64,000 nt of DNA from the NCBI GenBank assembly GCA_958295735.1, contig OY282369.1:2208983-2272982 (forward strand), given 5' to 3'. The notes beneath the pieces were generated by a model that did not search any database, had not been told where the DNA came from, and saw only the letters and a list, made by a program, of their open reading frames with translations. This stretch comes from an uncultured Candidatus Cenarchaeum sp. Lineage in GTDB: Archaea; Thermoproteota; Nitrososphaeria; Nitrososphaerales; Nitrosopumilaceae. Within the stretch, counting starts at the first letter, position 1, and every line of letters begins with the position of its first letter. The position numbers and the translations under genes are program-made. Below, in pieces: positions 27,369 to 37,600 of the stretch.

Positions 27369-28166
27369 GTGCGCCGCATCGCCGCGCTGCCCCTGGCCCT
27401 CGCGCCCGCCCTCGCCCTCGCCCTCGCGCTCCCCTGGCCCGCCGCCGGGGAGCACGTAACGGCGCCCGCGGGCGGGCCCCCGTCCTGGAGGTTCTTCGAG
27501 GGGGTGGGGGAGGGTGACTGGTTCGAGTACCGCGTGTGCGACGGCCTGTTCCCCGGGGCGGCCGGCGCCTCCTGCTACCGCGCCAGGATCGAGGTGGCCG
27601 GGACCGCGCGCGCGGGGGCGTCCGAGTACTACCTGGTGCACGCGGCCACGCGGGGGCCGGCCCAGCACGGCGAGGGCGACCGCGAGCGCGCCTTCCTGCT
27701 GCGCTCGGAGGGCGGCCGCGGCCCCCACGCGGTGCTGCACGCGGAGCCGGGCGACCGCGAGCACGCCCTCTCGCTGCAGCGGACGGTATTCTGGGACGGC
27801 TGGGGGGCGGGCGGCGACGTCGAACTGTCCCCGGGCTCCGAGGCGTTCCGGCCGCCGGGGGCCGGCCCGCGCGGGGCGATGCGCGTGGACGGCCCGCGCG
27901 CCGACGGCCGGGGCGGCGTGGCGTACCAGGTGTCGCAGGACTACGGGCCCGGCAGCGCCCGCCTGTCCGCGGGGCACGGCCTCCCGCTGGATGCCGCCGT
28001 GCACGGCGCGGGGCCGGGCGATCCTCGGCTGCTGTTCGCGCTGGAGCTGCTCGGCGCCTCGTGGCTGGAGCCCGGCGATCCGGCGGGCGGGGAGGGGCGG
28101 CCGCCCGAGATGCGCGGCGCGCACCACGCGCTGGAGTGGCGCGCGGGGAGGGGCGGCGGGCGGTGA
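27369..28166 (+). CDS. Secreted protein, unknown
   Basis: 265 residues. A clear signal peptide: MRRIAALPLALAPALALALAL, then PWPAAG/EH. The mature part includes GDWFEYRVCDGLF and a paired cysteine (SCYRARIEV), then ASEYYLVHAAT and further beta-type strands. Its stop overlaps the next gene's start (GTGA). It belongs to the operon leading to the TadC-like protein. Function unknown. Confidence 0.65.
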   Translation: MRRIAALPLALAPALALALALPWPAAGEHVTAPAGGPPSWRFFEGVGEGDWFEYRVCDGLFPGAAGASCYRARIEVAGTARAGASEYYLVHAATRGPAQHGEGDRERAFLLRSEGGRGPHAVLHAEPGDREHALSLQRTVFWDGWGAGGDVELSPGSEAFRPPGAGPRGAMRVDGPRADGRGGVAYQVSQDYGPGSARLSAGHGLPLDAAVHGAGPGDPRLLFALELLGASWLEPGDPAGGEGRPPEMRGAHHALEWRAGRGGGR

Positions 28167-30847
28167 ACTCGGTGGCGCTCCCGCTGGTCTCGGCGGCCGT
28201 CCTGGCGGCCGTCCTGGCGGTCCATTCGGCCGCGGTGGACTCGGGGATCCGCGTGGCCGGCGGGGCCGCCGACTCGGCGGCCGCGGCGGCCGCGGCCGGG
28301 GCCGAGGCGCTGCACGCGTCGCTGGGCGGGGACGGCGTCGTGTCTGTGCGCAACCACGGGATGCGCCAAGCCCGGGTGCTGATGGCCGACTTTATGCTGG
28401 ACGGGGGAGGGCCCAACGGCACCGCGAGGCGCATCGTCTTCGGCGGGGGCTGGTACGACCACCCGCCGGGGATGGACGTGGCCGTGGAGGGCGGCGGGCC
28501 GGTGGCCGTCCCCGCGGGCGGCGGGGCGGAGCTGGACGTGGGGCGGCACCTCGTTCTGGGAGGGGCCCCCGCCGCGGTCCGCTCTGCCGTGCTGGTCACC
28601 GACACGGGCAACCGGTTCCTCGTGGACGCGCCCCGCGCGCAGGGCGCGCCCGGCAACGGCACGGGGGGCTGGGCGGGGCTGGCGGCCCTCGGCTCGTCGG
28701 CGCGGCTGGAGTCGCGCGCGCACGGGGACGGCTTCGCCGTACACGGGAACGGCACCGCCGGCCGGACCGTCCCGGTGGGGCCCCACGCGCGGATGGACGG
28801 CACCGCGGACGACTTTGCGGCGGTGGTGCTGGCCGGCGAGCGGGAGGCGAGGCTGGACGCGGGGTCGCTGGCGCGGCGGTACCTGTTGCACGGGGGCGGG
28901 CTGGCCGAGGTCGCCGGCTCGGCGCCCCCCAACGAGCTCTCCTATTCCGCCGTGCGGGTGCTGGAGGGCGCGGCGCGCGCCGAGGCCGCGGCGTCAGGGA
29001 TCCGCATGCACGGCGGGGGCGCCGTCCTGCTGCGGCTGGACGGGGCATCCCCGGGGGAGGGCCTCCTGTTCTCCGGGACGGTGCGGGATGCCGCGCTGTA
29101 CGTGGGGCACTCCCCGTACGACCTGGAGGCGATGCGCCACGAGGCGGGGGCCGGGTTTATAGTCTGGGAGGGGCCCGCGCTGGCGCCCGACGTGCGGCGC
29201 CTCGAGTGGCGGTGCTCCCCGGCGAACAGCAACGAGTTCCACGCCGTGTACGAGTGGGACGTGCCCGCCGGGGTGCTGGTCGGCGCCCGCGGCCTGCTCT
29301 CCCATTCCGCCGAGGCCGCATCGAACAACAACGCGCCCCACCCCGGCGGCGCGCTCCTGCCGCCCGTCCTGCCCGCGGCCGCCTCGTTCCACACGAGCAG
29401 CTCCGGCGCGTACGACTCGCTGGACCGCGTGGCGATGGAGGCGGGGAGCTCGCCGGCGCTCAACGGGCGGACCGACTGCACGCGCAGGCCGGCGGACGTG
29501 CGGCCCACCGTGTACGACGCCGCCCCGCTCTCCGAGATCGTGCTGAGGTCGCCGGAGGAGGGCCCGTTCGAGGCCTTCCACCGGCTCGGCGCGGGCGGCG
29601 GCGCCCTGTACGCGCTGGCCGACCTGGGGGCGGGCGGCGAGGCGGTCCTGCGCGCCTCCGCGGCCGCCCTGGAGGTGGGCGGCCTGCCCGGCGGCGCCCC
29701 GTACGTCCTGACGAAAGCGGGCCGCGAGCTGGCCGCCGGCGCCGTCCCGCCCTCCGGCGAGCTGCGCCTGGGGGCCGGCGAGATGCGCCTGTGGGGGCCG
29801 GCCTCGGCCGTATCTCACTGCAGGGAGGCATGCGTGATACCGTCCCCGCGGGCCGGGCCGGCCGAGCACTCGGTGCCGGCCAGCACCATACCGGGCGGCG
29901 TGCTCCGCCTGTACCCCGACTCGTTCTCCATGCGGGGCCCGCCGCTGGGCCGCTCCCCCGTCTCGTACGATCCGGCCGCCCCGAACCATACTATACTGCC
30001 GGGGAGGGGGGACTCTTTCCACGTCGTACACGCCTGGATCACGGTCCCCGCGCCGGGCCTCCCCCTCTCCGTGGAGCGGGTGGAGCTGGACGGGGGGCTC
30101 CGGCTGCCGTACCTGGAGGGCACCATACCGGCGGGGGGCAAGCTCATGGTGCCCGTGATCCCCGGGTATGCCTCCGCCCGCATGGTGCTGAACGGCCTGA
30201 ACGTCACCGTATCGTACGCCGAGGCGTCCCGGAACTCGGGGGGGCCGGCGGGGGTCTGGGTGGCCGCCCCGGCGACGGCCGAGGCGGTCGCCGGCGACCC
30301 GTCCGGGCCGGTCCGTACAGTGCGGGCCGCCGCGGAGGCGCCGGCACTCGCCGTCGTCTCCGCCTCGGACGGGCACGTCAGGGCCGTGGCGGCGCTGCAG
30401 GCCGCGGGGCGCGCCTGGCTGGAGAACTCGCACGTGGTGGCCCTGGGGCCCGGGGCGAACGCGACGGCGCCGCTGCCCGCCCCCGCCGGCCCGCCGCCCG
30501 GCGCGCTGGAGGGCTTCCTCGACGTGCACCTGAACGGCGCCCCGCACGGCACGGTGCGCCTCGGGCCCGCCCCCGCGGGCGCCGCCTCGGCCGTGTACGG
30601 GGAGGAGGGGGGGAGCACCCGGACTGTAACGCACGGCGCCTGGCAGGAGCACCCCAGCGCGTGGCTGCACGGCTCCGCGAGCGTGCCCGTCTCGGCCGGC
30701 GACCTCGTCGAGTTCTCGCTGCGCGCCGTGGCGTCCGGGACGGTGCTCCCGTACGCGCCGCCGGACGGCGCCTCCGTCTCGCGCTCGTCGGGCAGGGCGT
30801 ACGCGGAGGTAGCGATCGAGGCCGGGAGCATAATAACGGGGGAGTAG
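28163..30847 (+). CDS. Large secreted/anchored surface protein
   Basis: 894 residues from GTG 28163, overlapping the previous stop. Hydrophobic N-terminal segment (VALPLVSAAVLAAVLAVHSAAV) like a pilin or signal anchor, then an Ala-rich helix and long beta-rich stretches with several NGT/NNN glycosylation-type sites. Motifs include LEWRCSPANSNEFHAVYEW and HCREACVIPSP. No catalytic domain recognised. A structural or adhesive role for the filament or transfer apparatus is inferred from context. Confidence 0.6.
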   Translation: MNSVALPLVSAAVLAAVLAVHSAAVDSGIRVAGGAADSAAAAAAAGAEALHASLGGDGVVSVRNHGMRQARVLMADFMLDGGGPNGTARRIVFGGGWYDHPPGMDVAVEGGGPVAVPAGGGAELDVGRHLVLGGAPAAVRSAVLVTDTGNRFLVDAPRAQGAPGNGTGGWAGLAALGSSARLESRAHGDGFAVHGNGTAGRTVPVGPHARMDGTADDFAAVVLAGEREARLDAGSLARRYLLHGGGLAEVAGSAPPNELSYSAVRVLEGAARAEAAASGIRMHGGGAVLLRLDGASPGEGLLFSGTVRDAALYVGHSPYDLEAMRHEAGAGFIVWEGPALAPDVRRLEWRCSPANSNEFHAVYEWDVPAGVLVGARGLLSHSAEAASNNNAPHPGGALLPPVLPAAASFHTSSSGAYDSLDRVAMEAGSSPALNGRTDCTRRPADVRPTVYDAAPLSEIVLRSPEEGPFEAFHRLGAGGGALYALADLGAGGEAVLRASAAALEVGGLPGGAPYVLTKAGRELAAGAVPPSGELRLGAGEMRLWGPASAVSHCREACVIPSPRAGPAEHSVPASTIPGGVLRLYPDSFSMRGPPLGRSPVSYDPAAPNHTILPGRGDSFHVVHAWITVPAPGLPLSVERVELDGGLRLPYLEGTIPAGGKLMVPVIPGYASARMVLNGLNVTVSYAEASRNSGGPAGVWVAAPATAEAVAGDPSGPVRTVRAAAEAPALAVVSASDGHVRAVAALQAAGRAWLENSHVVALGPGANATAPLPAPAGPPPGALEGFLDVHLNGAPHGTVRLGPAPAGAASAVYGEEGGSTRTVTHGAWQEHPSAWLHGSASVPVSAGDLVEFSLRAVASGTVLPYAPPDGASVSRSSGRAYAEVAIEAGSIITGE

Positions 30848-30849
30848 GG

Positions 30850-32937
30850 TTGGGCGGGAGCGGCCCCGTCCGGGGCGGGGGCGGGAGCGCGGGCGGGAGC
30901 GCGGGCGGGAGCGCGGGCGGGAGCGCGGGCGGGAGCGCGGGCGGCGGGGACCGGGCGGCTACCGCCCCGGGCGCGCCCCGCGGAAAAAGCCGGCCGGCCC
31001 CCCGCCTGGCGCCGGCCCCGCTCCTGGCCGCCTGCCTGGTGTTCCTGGCTGCCGCGGCCGCGGCGCTGGCCCACGGCCACGCGGGCTACTTTGCCGCGTT
31101 CGCCGCCGCGCTCGCCGCGGCCGCGTGCGCGCGGCCCGCCGCGGCCGCGCTCGCCGGCCGCCGCGCGCCCGCGGGGCGGGCGCCGGAGAGGCGGCGGCTC
31201 GTGGCCGCCGCGGCGCCGGCGGCGGGCCACCGCGTCCATATGCTGCTGCGGGCCGGCGCGGCGCTCGCCTCGCTGCCCGTCGCGTCGCGGGCCTTCGCGC
31301 GCGAGGCCGCCCTGGCGGAGGCGGCGATGCCGCGCGCGGGGATGCCCTTCGACGGCGGGCGGTTCGTGCTGCGGACGGCCGCCGCGTGTATAGTGCTGCT
31401 CGCCTGCGCCGTCCCCGCATCCGCGCTGCTCGCCGCCGCGCTGCTGCCCATACACGCTGCCGCCGCCGTAGCGGCGGCGGCAGCGGCGGCCGCCCTCTTC
31501 GCGCCGCCCGCCGCGGCCGTCCCCGTCGTAATGGGCGCCCGCGCCGCCCGCCGCCGCCGGCTGGCCGCCTCCGAGATGCTCGCGTTCCTGACCCTGGCCA
31601 GCGTGGTGCACGCGGCGGGCAAGACCCTGTTCTGGACGCTCGAGTCGATGCTGCGCTCCGGCATATTCGAGGGCATGCGCGCCGACGCGGGCGTGGCCGT
31701 CAGGTACGCGAGGGGGCAGGGGATGGAGGAGGTCTCGGCAATAATACTGATGGCCAGGCACCACCCCGATCCGGGGCTGCGCGCCTTCCTGCAGCGGTAC
31801 GCCTCGCTCGTGGGGACCAGCGCGGCGCGGCTGGCCCGGTTCGTGGAGCGGGCCAGGGAGGACGAGCTTGCCAGGGCCGTGCGCGGGGCGGGCTCGCGGG
31901 CGGAGGCGGCCAACACCGCCTTCTTCATGGGGGTGGTGGCCGTCTGCGCGATGCCCATGATGCTGGTGGCAGTCCTGTTCCTCCCGGGGGCGCCGGAGCA
32001 GGCGGCCGGCCTGGCGCGGCACGCCCTCTTCGCCCTGCCGCTGGCGTTCCTGCTGCTGCCCGCCGCGGCCTCGGCGGGCCTGCACCTGGCAGGCGCGCGC
32101 TGCCATATACCGTGGAAGACGGCGCCGGCAGCGGCCGCCGCCGCGTTCCTCGCCGCATCTGCGGTGCCGGGCGCCGCCTGGGACGCGGCCGCCGCCGCCG
32201 CGCTGGCCGCATTCGCCGGGGCGTCGTGGATCTCGCAGAGGGGCCCCCACGCGGCCGCCGAGTCGGCCGATGCCGCCGTCCCGGACATGCTGGACCACGT
32301 GGCCGACCAGCGGAGGGCGGGCCAGGAGCTGGTGGAGATACTGCGCGGGTACGCGCTGCTCCCCGCCGCCGGAGCCGCCCTGCGCCGCCTGCTGCTGGCG
32401 GTCGCCTCGGACGTGCGCTCAAAGCCGGCCTACGAGTCCTTCTACGGCCACAGGCGGTTCCCGTCCCGGATGGCCGGCTTCGCGCTGTTCACGCTGTACG
32501 CGATGCACGAGCACGGGGGAGGCACCCACGAGGCGCTGGTGGGGACGGCCCACGCCATGAGGCGCATGGTGGAGGTGGGGCGCGGGTTCAGGGCCGGGGT
32601 GCGCTTTTCGGCCGCGCTGATGGTGGCCTCGCCCCTCATACTGACCTTTTCCGTGATGGCCACCGCGTTCATGGCCCTGGGGATGGCGCCGTCCGCGGGG
32701 GGCGCGCCGCCCGCGTACGCGCCTGGCGCCGCGCCGGGCGCCGACGAGGTGGAGCGGCTGGCCTCCTCCCTCCGGCCGGCCGTGCTCCTCGTGGCCGCGT
32801 GCGGGGGCCTCTCGCTGTCCCGGATAGTGCACGGCTCGTTCCTGCACATGAGGTACCCCCTCGCGGCCGCCGCCGTCGGCGCCACATGCCTGGCGGGGTG
32901 GGATCACGCGTTCGACGCGCTGCGCCGGCTGGCGTGA
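30850..32937 (+). CDS. TadC/FlaJ-like membrane protein (T2SSF domains)
   Basis: 695 residues from TTG 30850, two bases after the previous stop. The N-terminus is low-complexity, with five copies of GSAG (12-bp repeat, about 30880-30942). Two T2SSF-like cytoplasmic domains are separated by transmembrane helices: one near residues 240-345 (EMLAFLTLASVVHAAGKTLF ... EDELARAV), the other near 480-580 (LDHVADQRRAGQELVEILRG ... RRMVEVGRGF). Hydrophobic pairs flank them (near 60-90, 180-215, 355-400, 420-460, 585-615 and 640-690). The partner ATPase is convergent at 32978-34624. It should be the inner-membrane platform of a type IV filament. Confidence 0.72.
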   Translation: MGGSGPVRGGGGSAGGSAGGSAGGSAGGSAGGGDRAATAPGAPRGKSRPAPRLAPAPLLAACLVFLAAAAAALAHGHAGYFAAFAAALAAAACARPAAAALAGRRAPAGRAPERRRLVAAAAPAAGHRVHMLLRAGAALASLPVASRAFAREAALAEAAMPRAGMPFDGGRFVLRTAAACIVLLACAVPASALLAAALLPIHAAAAVAAAAAAAALFAPPAAAVPVVMGARAARRRRLAASEMLAFLTLASVVHAAGKTLFWTLESMLRSGIFEGMRADAGVAVRYARGQGMEEVSAIILMARHHPDPGLRAFLQRYASLVGTSAARLARFVERAREDELARAVRGAGSRAEAANTAFFMGVVAVCAMPMMLVAVLFLPGAPEQAAGLARHALFALPLAFLLLPAAASAGLHLAGARCHIPWKTAPAAAAAAFLAASAVPGAAWDAAAAAALAAFAGASWISQRGPHAAAESADAAVPDMLDHVADQRRAGQELVEILRGYALLPAAGAALRRLLLAVASDVRSKPAYESFYGHRRFPSRMAGFALFTLYAMHEHGGGTHEALVGTAHAMRRMVEVGRGFRAGVRFSAALMVASPLILTFSVMATAFMALGMAPSAGGAPPAYAPGAAPGADEVERLASSLRPAVLLVAACGGLSLSRIVHGSFLHMRYPLAAAAVGATCLAGWDHAFDALRRLA
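30880..30942 (+). repeat. 12-bp tandem repeat, five copies
   Basis: GGGAGCGCGGGC repeated in frame, coding for GSAG; length could vary by slippage without breaking the frame. Confidence 0.7.
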
Positions 32938-32977
32938 TCCCGCGGGCGCTGCTCCCGCGCTGGCGCTCCGGCCCGCA

Positions 32978-34624
32978 CTACAGCACGCGCCCCGCGCGCC
33001 ACTCCTTCTTCGGCCTTCCCGCCATGGCCCTGCCCTCGGCGAACCGCGAGGCAAGCTCCATTATCCCGGCGTTGTCGGGCCTCTCCCCCGCGGGCCCGGC
33101 GGCCAGCCCCTCCAGGAACTTTTCCCTGTCCGCCATGTCCGACACATGGTCGGCTATGCCGCCGGCCGCCGCCGCCGCGGCCAGCCTGCCGCTCTTCCGG
33201 GCCACCTCCGCGGCCGAGGCCCCCTCGAAGCGGCCGGCCGCCGGATCGTACGAGGCCAGCGTCCTTTCCGAGACGGTCCCGTCGGCCTCCAGCGCCGTCT
33301 CCACCAGGGAGAGCACCCTGCGCCGCAGGACGCCGCGCTCCAGGGCGGCCCCCGCGTGCAGCAGGAACCACAGGTCGCCCTTCTGCGCCGCCATTATCTC
33401 GATGGGCCGCGCCTCCAGCCTCCTCATGGCGCCGGACGGGCCCGCCCCGTGGAAGGTGGCCAGCGCCGCGTGGCCGGCCTCGAAGACCTGGAACAGTATG
33501 GGCACGTCGGCCAGCCTCACCTCCCCCACCACCACGCACTGCGGCCGCTGCCTCAGGGTGTACGAGAGCAGGTCCCCCATGCCTATGCGCCTGCCGCCGA
33601 ACGAGTCGGCCGGCTCGCGGGTGCGCAGCCTCAGGCTGCACTCCTGGGGCGGCCGCAGCTCCTCCGTGTCCTCGATGACGACGACCTTCCACCTCTTGTT
33701 TACGAGCGAGAGCAGCGCGTTGAGCACGGTGGTCTTTCCCGAGCCCGTCCCGCCCACTATCAGGCCGGTCCCGCCGCCGGCCAGGGCGGCCCAGACGTAC
33801 GCGGCCATGCCCGGGGCCATCACCCCGCCGGCCACCAAATCGGCTATTGTAGTGCGGCCGGACGGGAACCTCCTCACGGTAAAGGCCGCCCCGTCCGGGG
33901 TTATCTCGGTGCCGGCGAACGCGGACAGCCTGTCCCTTCCCGGCGTGGAGCCCTCGGCGTACGGCGAGGCCGAGGACGCGTACTTGCCGACCGCCTGCAT
34001 GAGCGTCCTCGTGAACACGTCGGCCGACCTGTGCGGGGCCGCCTGCGCGCCGGGCGGGGGCGGCGGCTCGAACCGTATGTTGGTGCTCATGAAGTAGAAC
34101 TCGGGATGCCTCCTGTGCAGCACCTTGACCGGCGCGGCCCCCCCGACGTACGTGATGTCCTCGACGTCCCCGTCCTTCATGGGCACGTCTATTATGCGGA
34201 AGCCCGCGGCGTCCCGCACGGCATAGTACGACATGGCCCGCATGTTGTCCCGCAGCGCGCCCTCCAGGCGCAGCATCTGGGCCGACCTGCTCAGGGCGCG
34301 CAGCACCTTGTTCTCGGCCGCCCCTCCCGGATCGTCGTCCTCCTCGGACCGCGACATGTGCCGGAATATCCTGGAATACGCGGCCTCGGCCCCCGCGGGC
34401 ATGCGGGGCTCGTCCACCAGATACCGGCCGTCCACCGTTATGGCGACGGGCACGCCGTTCACGGAATACCTCTCCAGCACCTCGTGCTCTTCGGCGCGCG
34501 AGACGAGGCTCCAGACGCCCGGGGAGCCCTTGCCGGAAGAGCCCTTGCCGGCGCCGCCCTTGCCGGAGCCCCTGCCGGGGGCGCCCCTGCCGGAAGAGCC
34601 CTTGCCGGCGCCTCTCCCGATCAT
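32978..34624 (-). CDS. FlaI/TadA/VirB11-like secretion ATPase
   Basis: 548 residues from ATG 34624, overlapping the previous gene's stop (ATGA). Walker A GGTGSGKTTV is near residues 291-300, an Asp box (VVIEDTEEL) near 313-323, Walker B (CVVVGEVR) near 362-370 and a His box (GHAALATFHG) near 384-393. This is the full set for the GspE/VirB11 superfamily, closest to archaeal FlaI/TadA. The N-terminus has degenerate GKGSSGRGAPG repeats (34530-34620). It should power the filament whose membrane platform is the TadC-like protein at 30850; that gene is convergent. Confidence 0.8.
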   Translation of the reverse strand: MIGRGAGKGSSGRGAPGRGSGKGGAGKGSSGKGSPGVWSLVSRAEEHEVLERYSVNGVPVAITVDGRYLVDEPRMPAGAEAAYSRIFRHMSRSEEDDDPGGAAENKVLRALSRSAQMLRLEGALRDNMRAMSYYAVRDAAGFRIIDVPMKDGDVEDITYVGGAAPVKVLHRRHPEFYFMSTNIRFEPPPPPGAQAAPHRSADVFTRTLMQAVGKYASSASPYAEGSTPGRDRLSAFAGTEITPDGAAFTVRRFPSGRTTIADLVAGGVMAPGMAAYVWAALAGGGTGLIVGGTGSGKTTVLNALLSLVNKRWKVVVIEDTEELRPPQECSLRLRTREPADSFGGRRIGMGDLLSYTLRQRPQCVVVGEVRLADVPILFQVFEAGHAALATFHGAGPSGAMRRLEARPIEIMAAQKGDLWFLLHAGAALERGVLRRRVLSLVETALEADGTVSERTLASYDPAAGRFEGASAAEVARKSGRLAAAAAAGGIADHVSDMADREKFLEGLAAGPAGERPDNAGIMELASRFAEGRAMAGRPKKEWRAGRVL

Positions 34625-37600
34625 GCCGCCTCCCCGCGCCGCCGCACCGCGTACGAAAAGCCCACCGCCGCGAGCGCCGCCAGGGCGATCAGGACGATCT
34701 GCGGGAGGGCCCGATCCGCGCGCTCGGCCACCCCGATATAGTGCTCGTCCAGGGAGCCCCCGCCCGCGCCGCCCCCTCCTTCCATGCGGACGTGGACGCG
34801 CCCGCCCCACTCGCCGACCAGCTCCGCCCCGGAGCTCCCGGAGCCGTCGTGCAGGATGCACCGCCCCGCGCCGCACCGCACGGGCCCCGCCTCGGCGCCG
34901 TCCAGGTACGCGGCGGCGGCGCGCCCGAACCCGTCGGGCACGCGCACCTCCAGCAGCGGGCCGCTCCTGGAATATTCGGCGCGCGCCTCGCCCGTGAATA
35001 TGTGGAGCGTGACGTTCCCGGAAAAGGCGTCGTGCGCGAGCGGCGCGGCCGCGGGGGGCGACCCGTTCACGCTCACCGTGAGGTTCATGAGGGCCGGCGG
35101 GGCCCCGAGGGCGAGCATCTCGCCGTGCGCTATCATATACGAGGACCTCCCGGAGCCGGGGCAGCCGCCGGCATCGCCGAGCAGGGCGGCGGCGCGCGGG
35201 CCGGGGCGCACCCACGAGTGGTTGACCCAGCCGGCGGCCGAGCCGTTCCCCGACACGGCGCCGCCCACGCCGTGCATGTCGGCCGCGTGCATCGCGGCGA
35301 ACTCGGCGGAGGGGAACGGCGCATCCGTCCCGTTGCGCTTTACCGCGAAGGCCATCCCGGGCGCGCACGCGGGGGCGGCCCACGGCGCGAGCGCCAGCCG
35401 GCTGGCCGCGCACGACCCGCTCCTCACGGACGCGTGCCCCCCCTCCAGCAGGGCCGCGTTGAGGTTCGCGCCGCCGCACGAGACCTCGGCGGCGGCCTCC
35501 CACGGCCCGAGGGCCGCCGCCGCCTCCCCGCGGTACTCGACGGCGGAGCCGGCGGGGCAGGCGGCGCGCGCGGCGGCGGCGGCCCCGGGGCGGGCGCGCA
35601 GCAGGGCCAGGCCCGTCTTCGCGCCGTCCAGCTCGACCCAGCCCGCGCCGCCGGGCCCCGTTATCGTCCCGGCCGACCACTCCCCGCCCGCGCCGGAAAG
35701 GGAGCCGAGGCACTCCCCGAGCCCCTCCAGGTACGCGGCCATGTGCGGGGCGAGCTTTGTTGCACCGGTCGCGTTGGCGGGGGCGAGGGCGGCCGAGATC
35801 TCCGTGTATGGATCGATCTCCCCGCCGGCCCCCACGGCCGTCACGTTGAGGTGCGCGGAGACGTACGCGGCCGGGTGCGGGTGCGCGTATTCCACCAGCG
35901 TGACGTTCTCCTTCCCGCCGAACCGTACGGAATGCAGCCCCCCGCGCGCCTCGAACTCGCCCGCTTCGGGAACGGCGCCGGCGCGCGAGAACAGCAGGCG
36001 GCCGAACCCGGCCTCCTCGAACATTACCACTCCTGCGGAATGCCCCACCGCCCCGCCCTCCCCGGGCGCGGCGGGTTCCCCGCCCAGCGACCGGACCACG
36101 GAGGCGGGGGTGCCCGGGAGCATCGCGCCCATTCCCTCGGCACCGTCCAGCCGCATCCGGACCGCCCCCCCTGCAGGAACCCCGGCCAGCCGCACGGAGT
36201 GCCCGTTCGCCTTGCTGCGCCTGCCCGGGTGGAGCAGCCCGTCGTCGTCCGGCCCCGTCCCCACAGACCCGGCGTACTGCACGGCCAGGGCGTGGGCCCT
36301 GTCCGTGGCGGCGCGCCCCTCCCCGGAGCCCAGGGCCACGTACGGGAACGCGTGCGGGTAGGACGGCGCGTACTCTACTATATGGAGGGGGGCCGCGGCG
36401 GCCGTCCCGCCGGGGGCGCCGACGGGCCTGCCGATGTTGGTCACCGTGACGCGGTACTCCACCGCGTGGAGCCCGAGGGCCCCGCCGTCCTCGGGAACGA
36501 AGACGTCCAGCCTGTCCCCGTTTACGGCGCGCACCGTGCTCGGCAGGATGCCTGGCCCCTCGGCGGTCATAGAGCAGCGCGCCGCGCCGCACGAGCCCGT
36601 GAAGATCTCGGACGAGCTGGGCGGGGCGGCAACCCGTTCCACCGTAAAGCCGATGGTCCCGCTCCTCTCCTCCCTGAACGGCAGGCGCGGCATCACGTGT
36701 ATGGCGGGGGCATCCCAGACGTAGTACGTGGAATCGGCGTTCTTGGAGGGGAAGCCGTCCGCGTCCGTCATCGCGGGCCTGCCGAACCGTACGTCGGGGG
36801 CCGCCTCCCTGATATGGATGCCGAGGGCCGCCTCCCGCGAGACCCTCTCGGCCTCGTGTATATGGCTGCCCCCGCGCCCCCCGTACTTGTGGACGGTCTG
36901 CAGGCCGCCCGCCTCCAGCGCGAGGCCGTCCGGCTCCCCGCCCCACGCGCCGCACTCGTCCACGGTCATCTCGGCCACGGGCCTGTCCGGATCCCACTCG
37001 CCGCCTTCCAGCACGTGCCTCTTCAGTTGCGGGTTGGCCAGCCACTGGGACGTCCTCTCGCCGCCCCACGGCATCTCCCCGGGGGGCCCGAACAGGTAGG
37101 GCCTCTCTTTTTCGAGGATGCCGAGCAGGCAGGCCCGGCCGCCCTCCGCGCCGGTCCTCACGGCGGCCCGCCCGAAGACGCACCCCTGGCCGGCGCGGAG
37201 GCCCGAGCACGCGGCCTTTACCATTCCCATGAAGGCGGCCGCCGATTCCGGGTCCTCGAGCCCGCCGGCCGCCGCCGCGGCGGCAGCAGCGGCGCGCCCG
37301 CCCCCGGTCTCCACGAGATGCCAGTCGTGCGTGGTTTTGACCTCGTAGCCGCGCCCGGGAACGGACTCCCACGACTCCATCATCCGCCTCTCGCCGCGGC
37401 TGGGCCCCTCGTCCTCCCGCGCGGAGAACTGCGGCCGGCCGTCCACCGCCCTGACGCCGACCTTCTCGCACGAGTACACCCGCACGTACAGGCGCGTCCC
37501 GCACTCGATGCCGTCCCACGCGTACCGGAAGTAGTGGTCGGTCCCCAGCCACGCCGCCCCGGCGCCGCGCGCCGCCACGGGATGCGCCGGGGCCCCCGCG

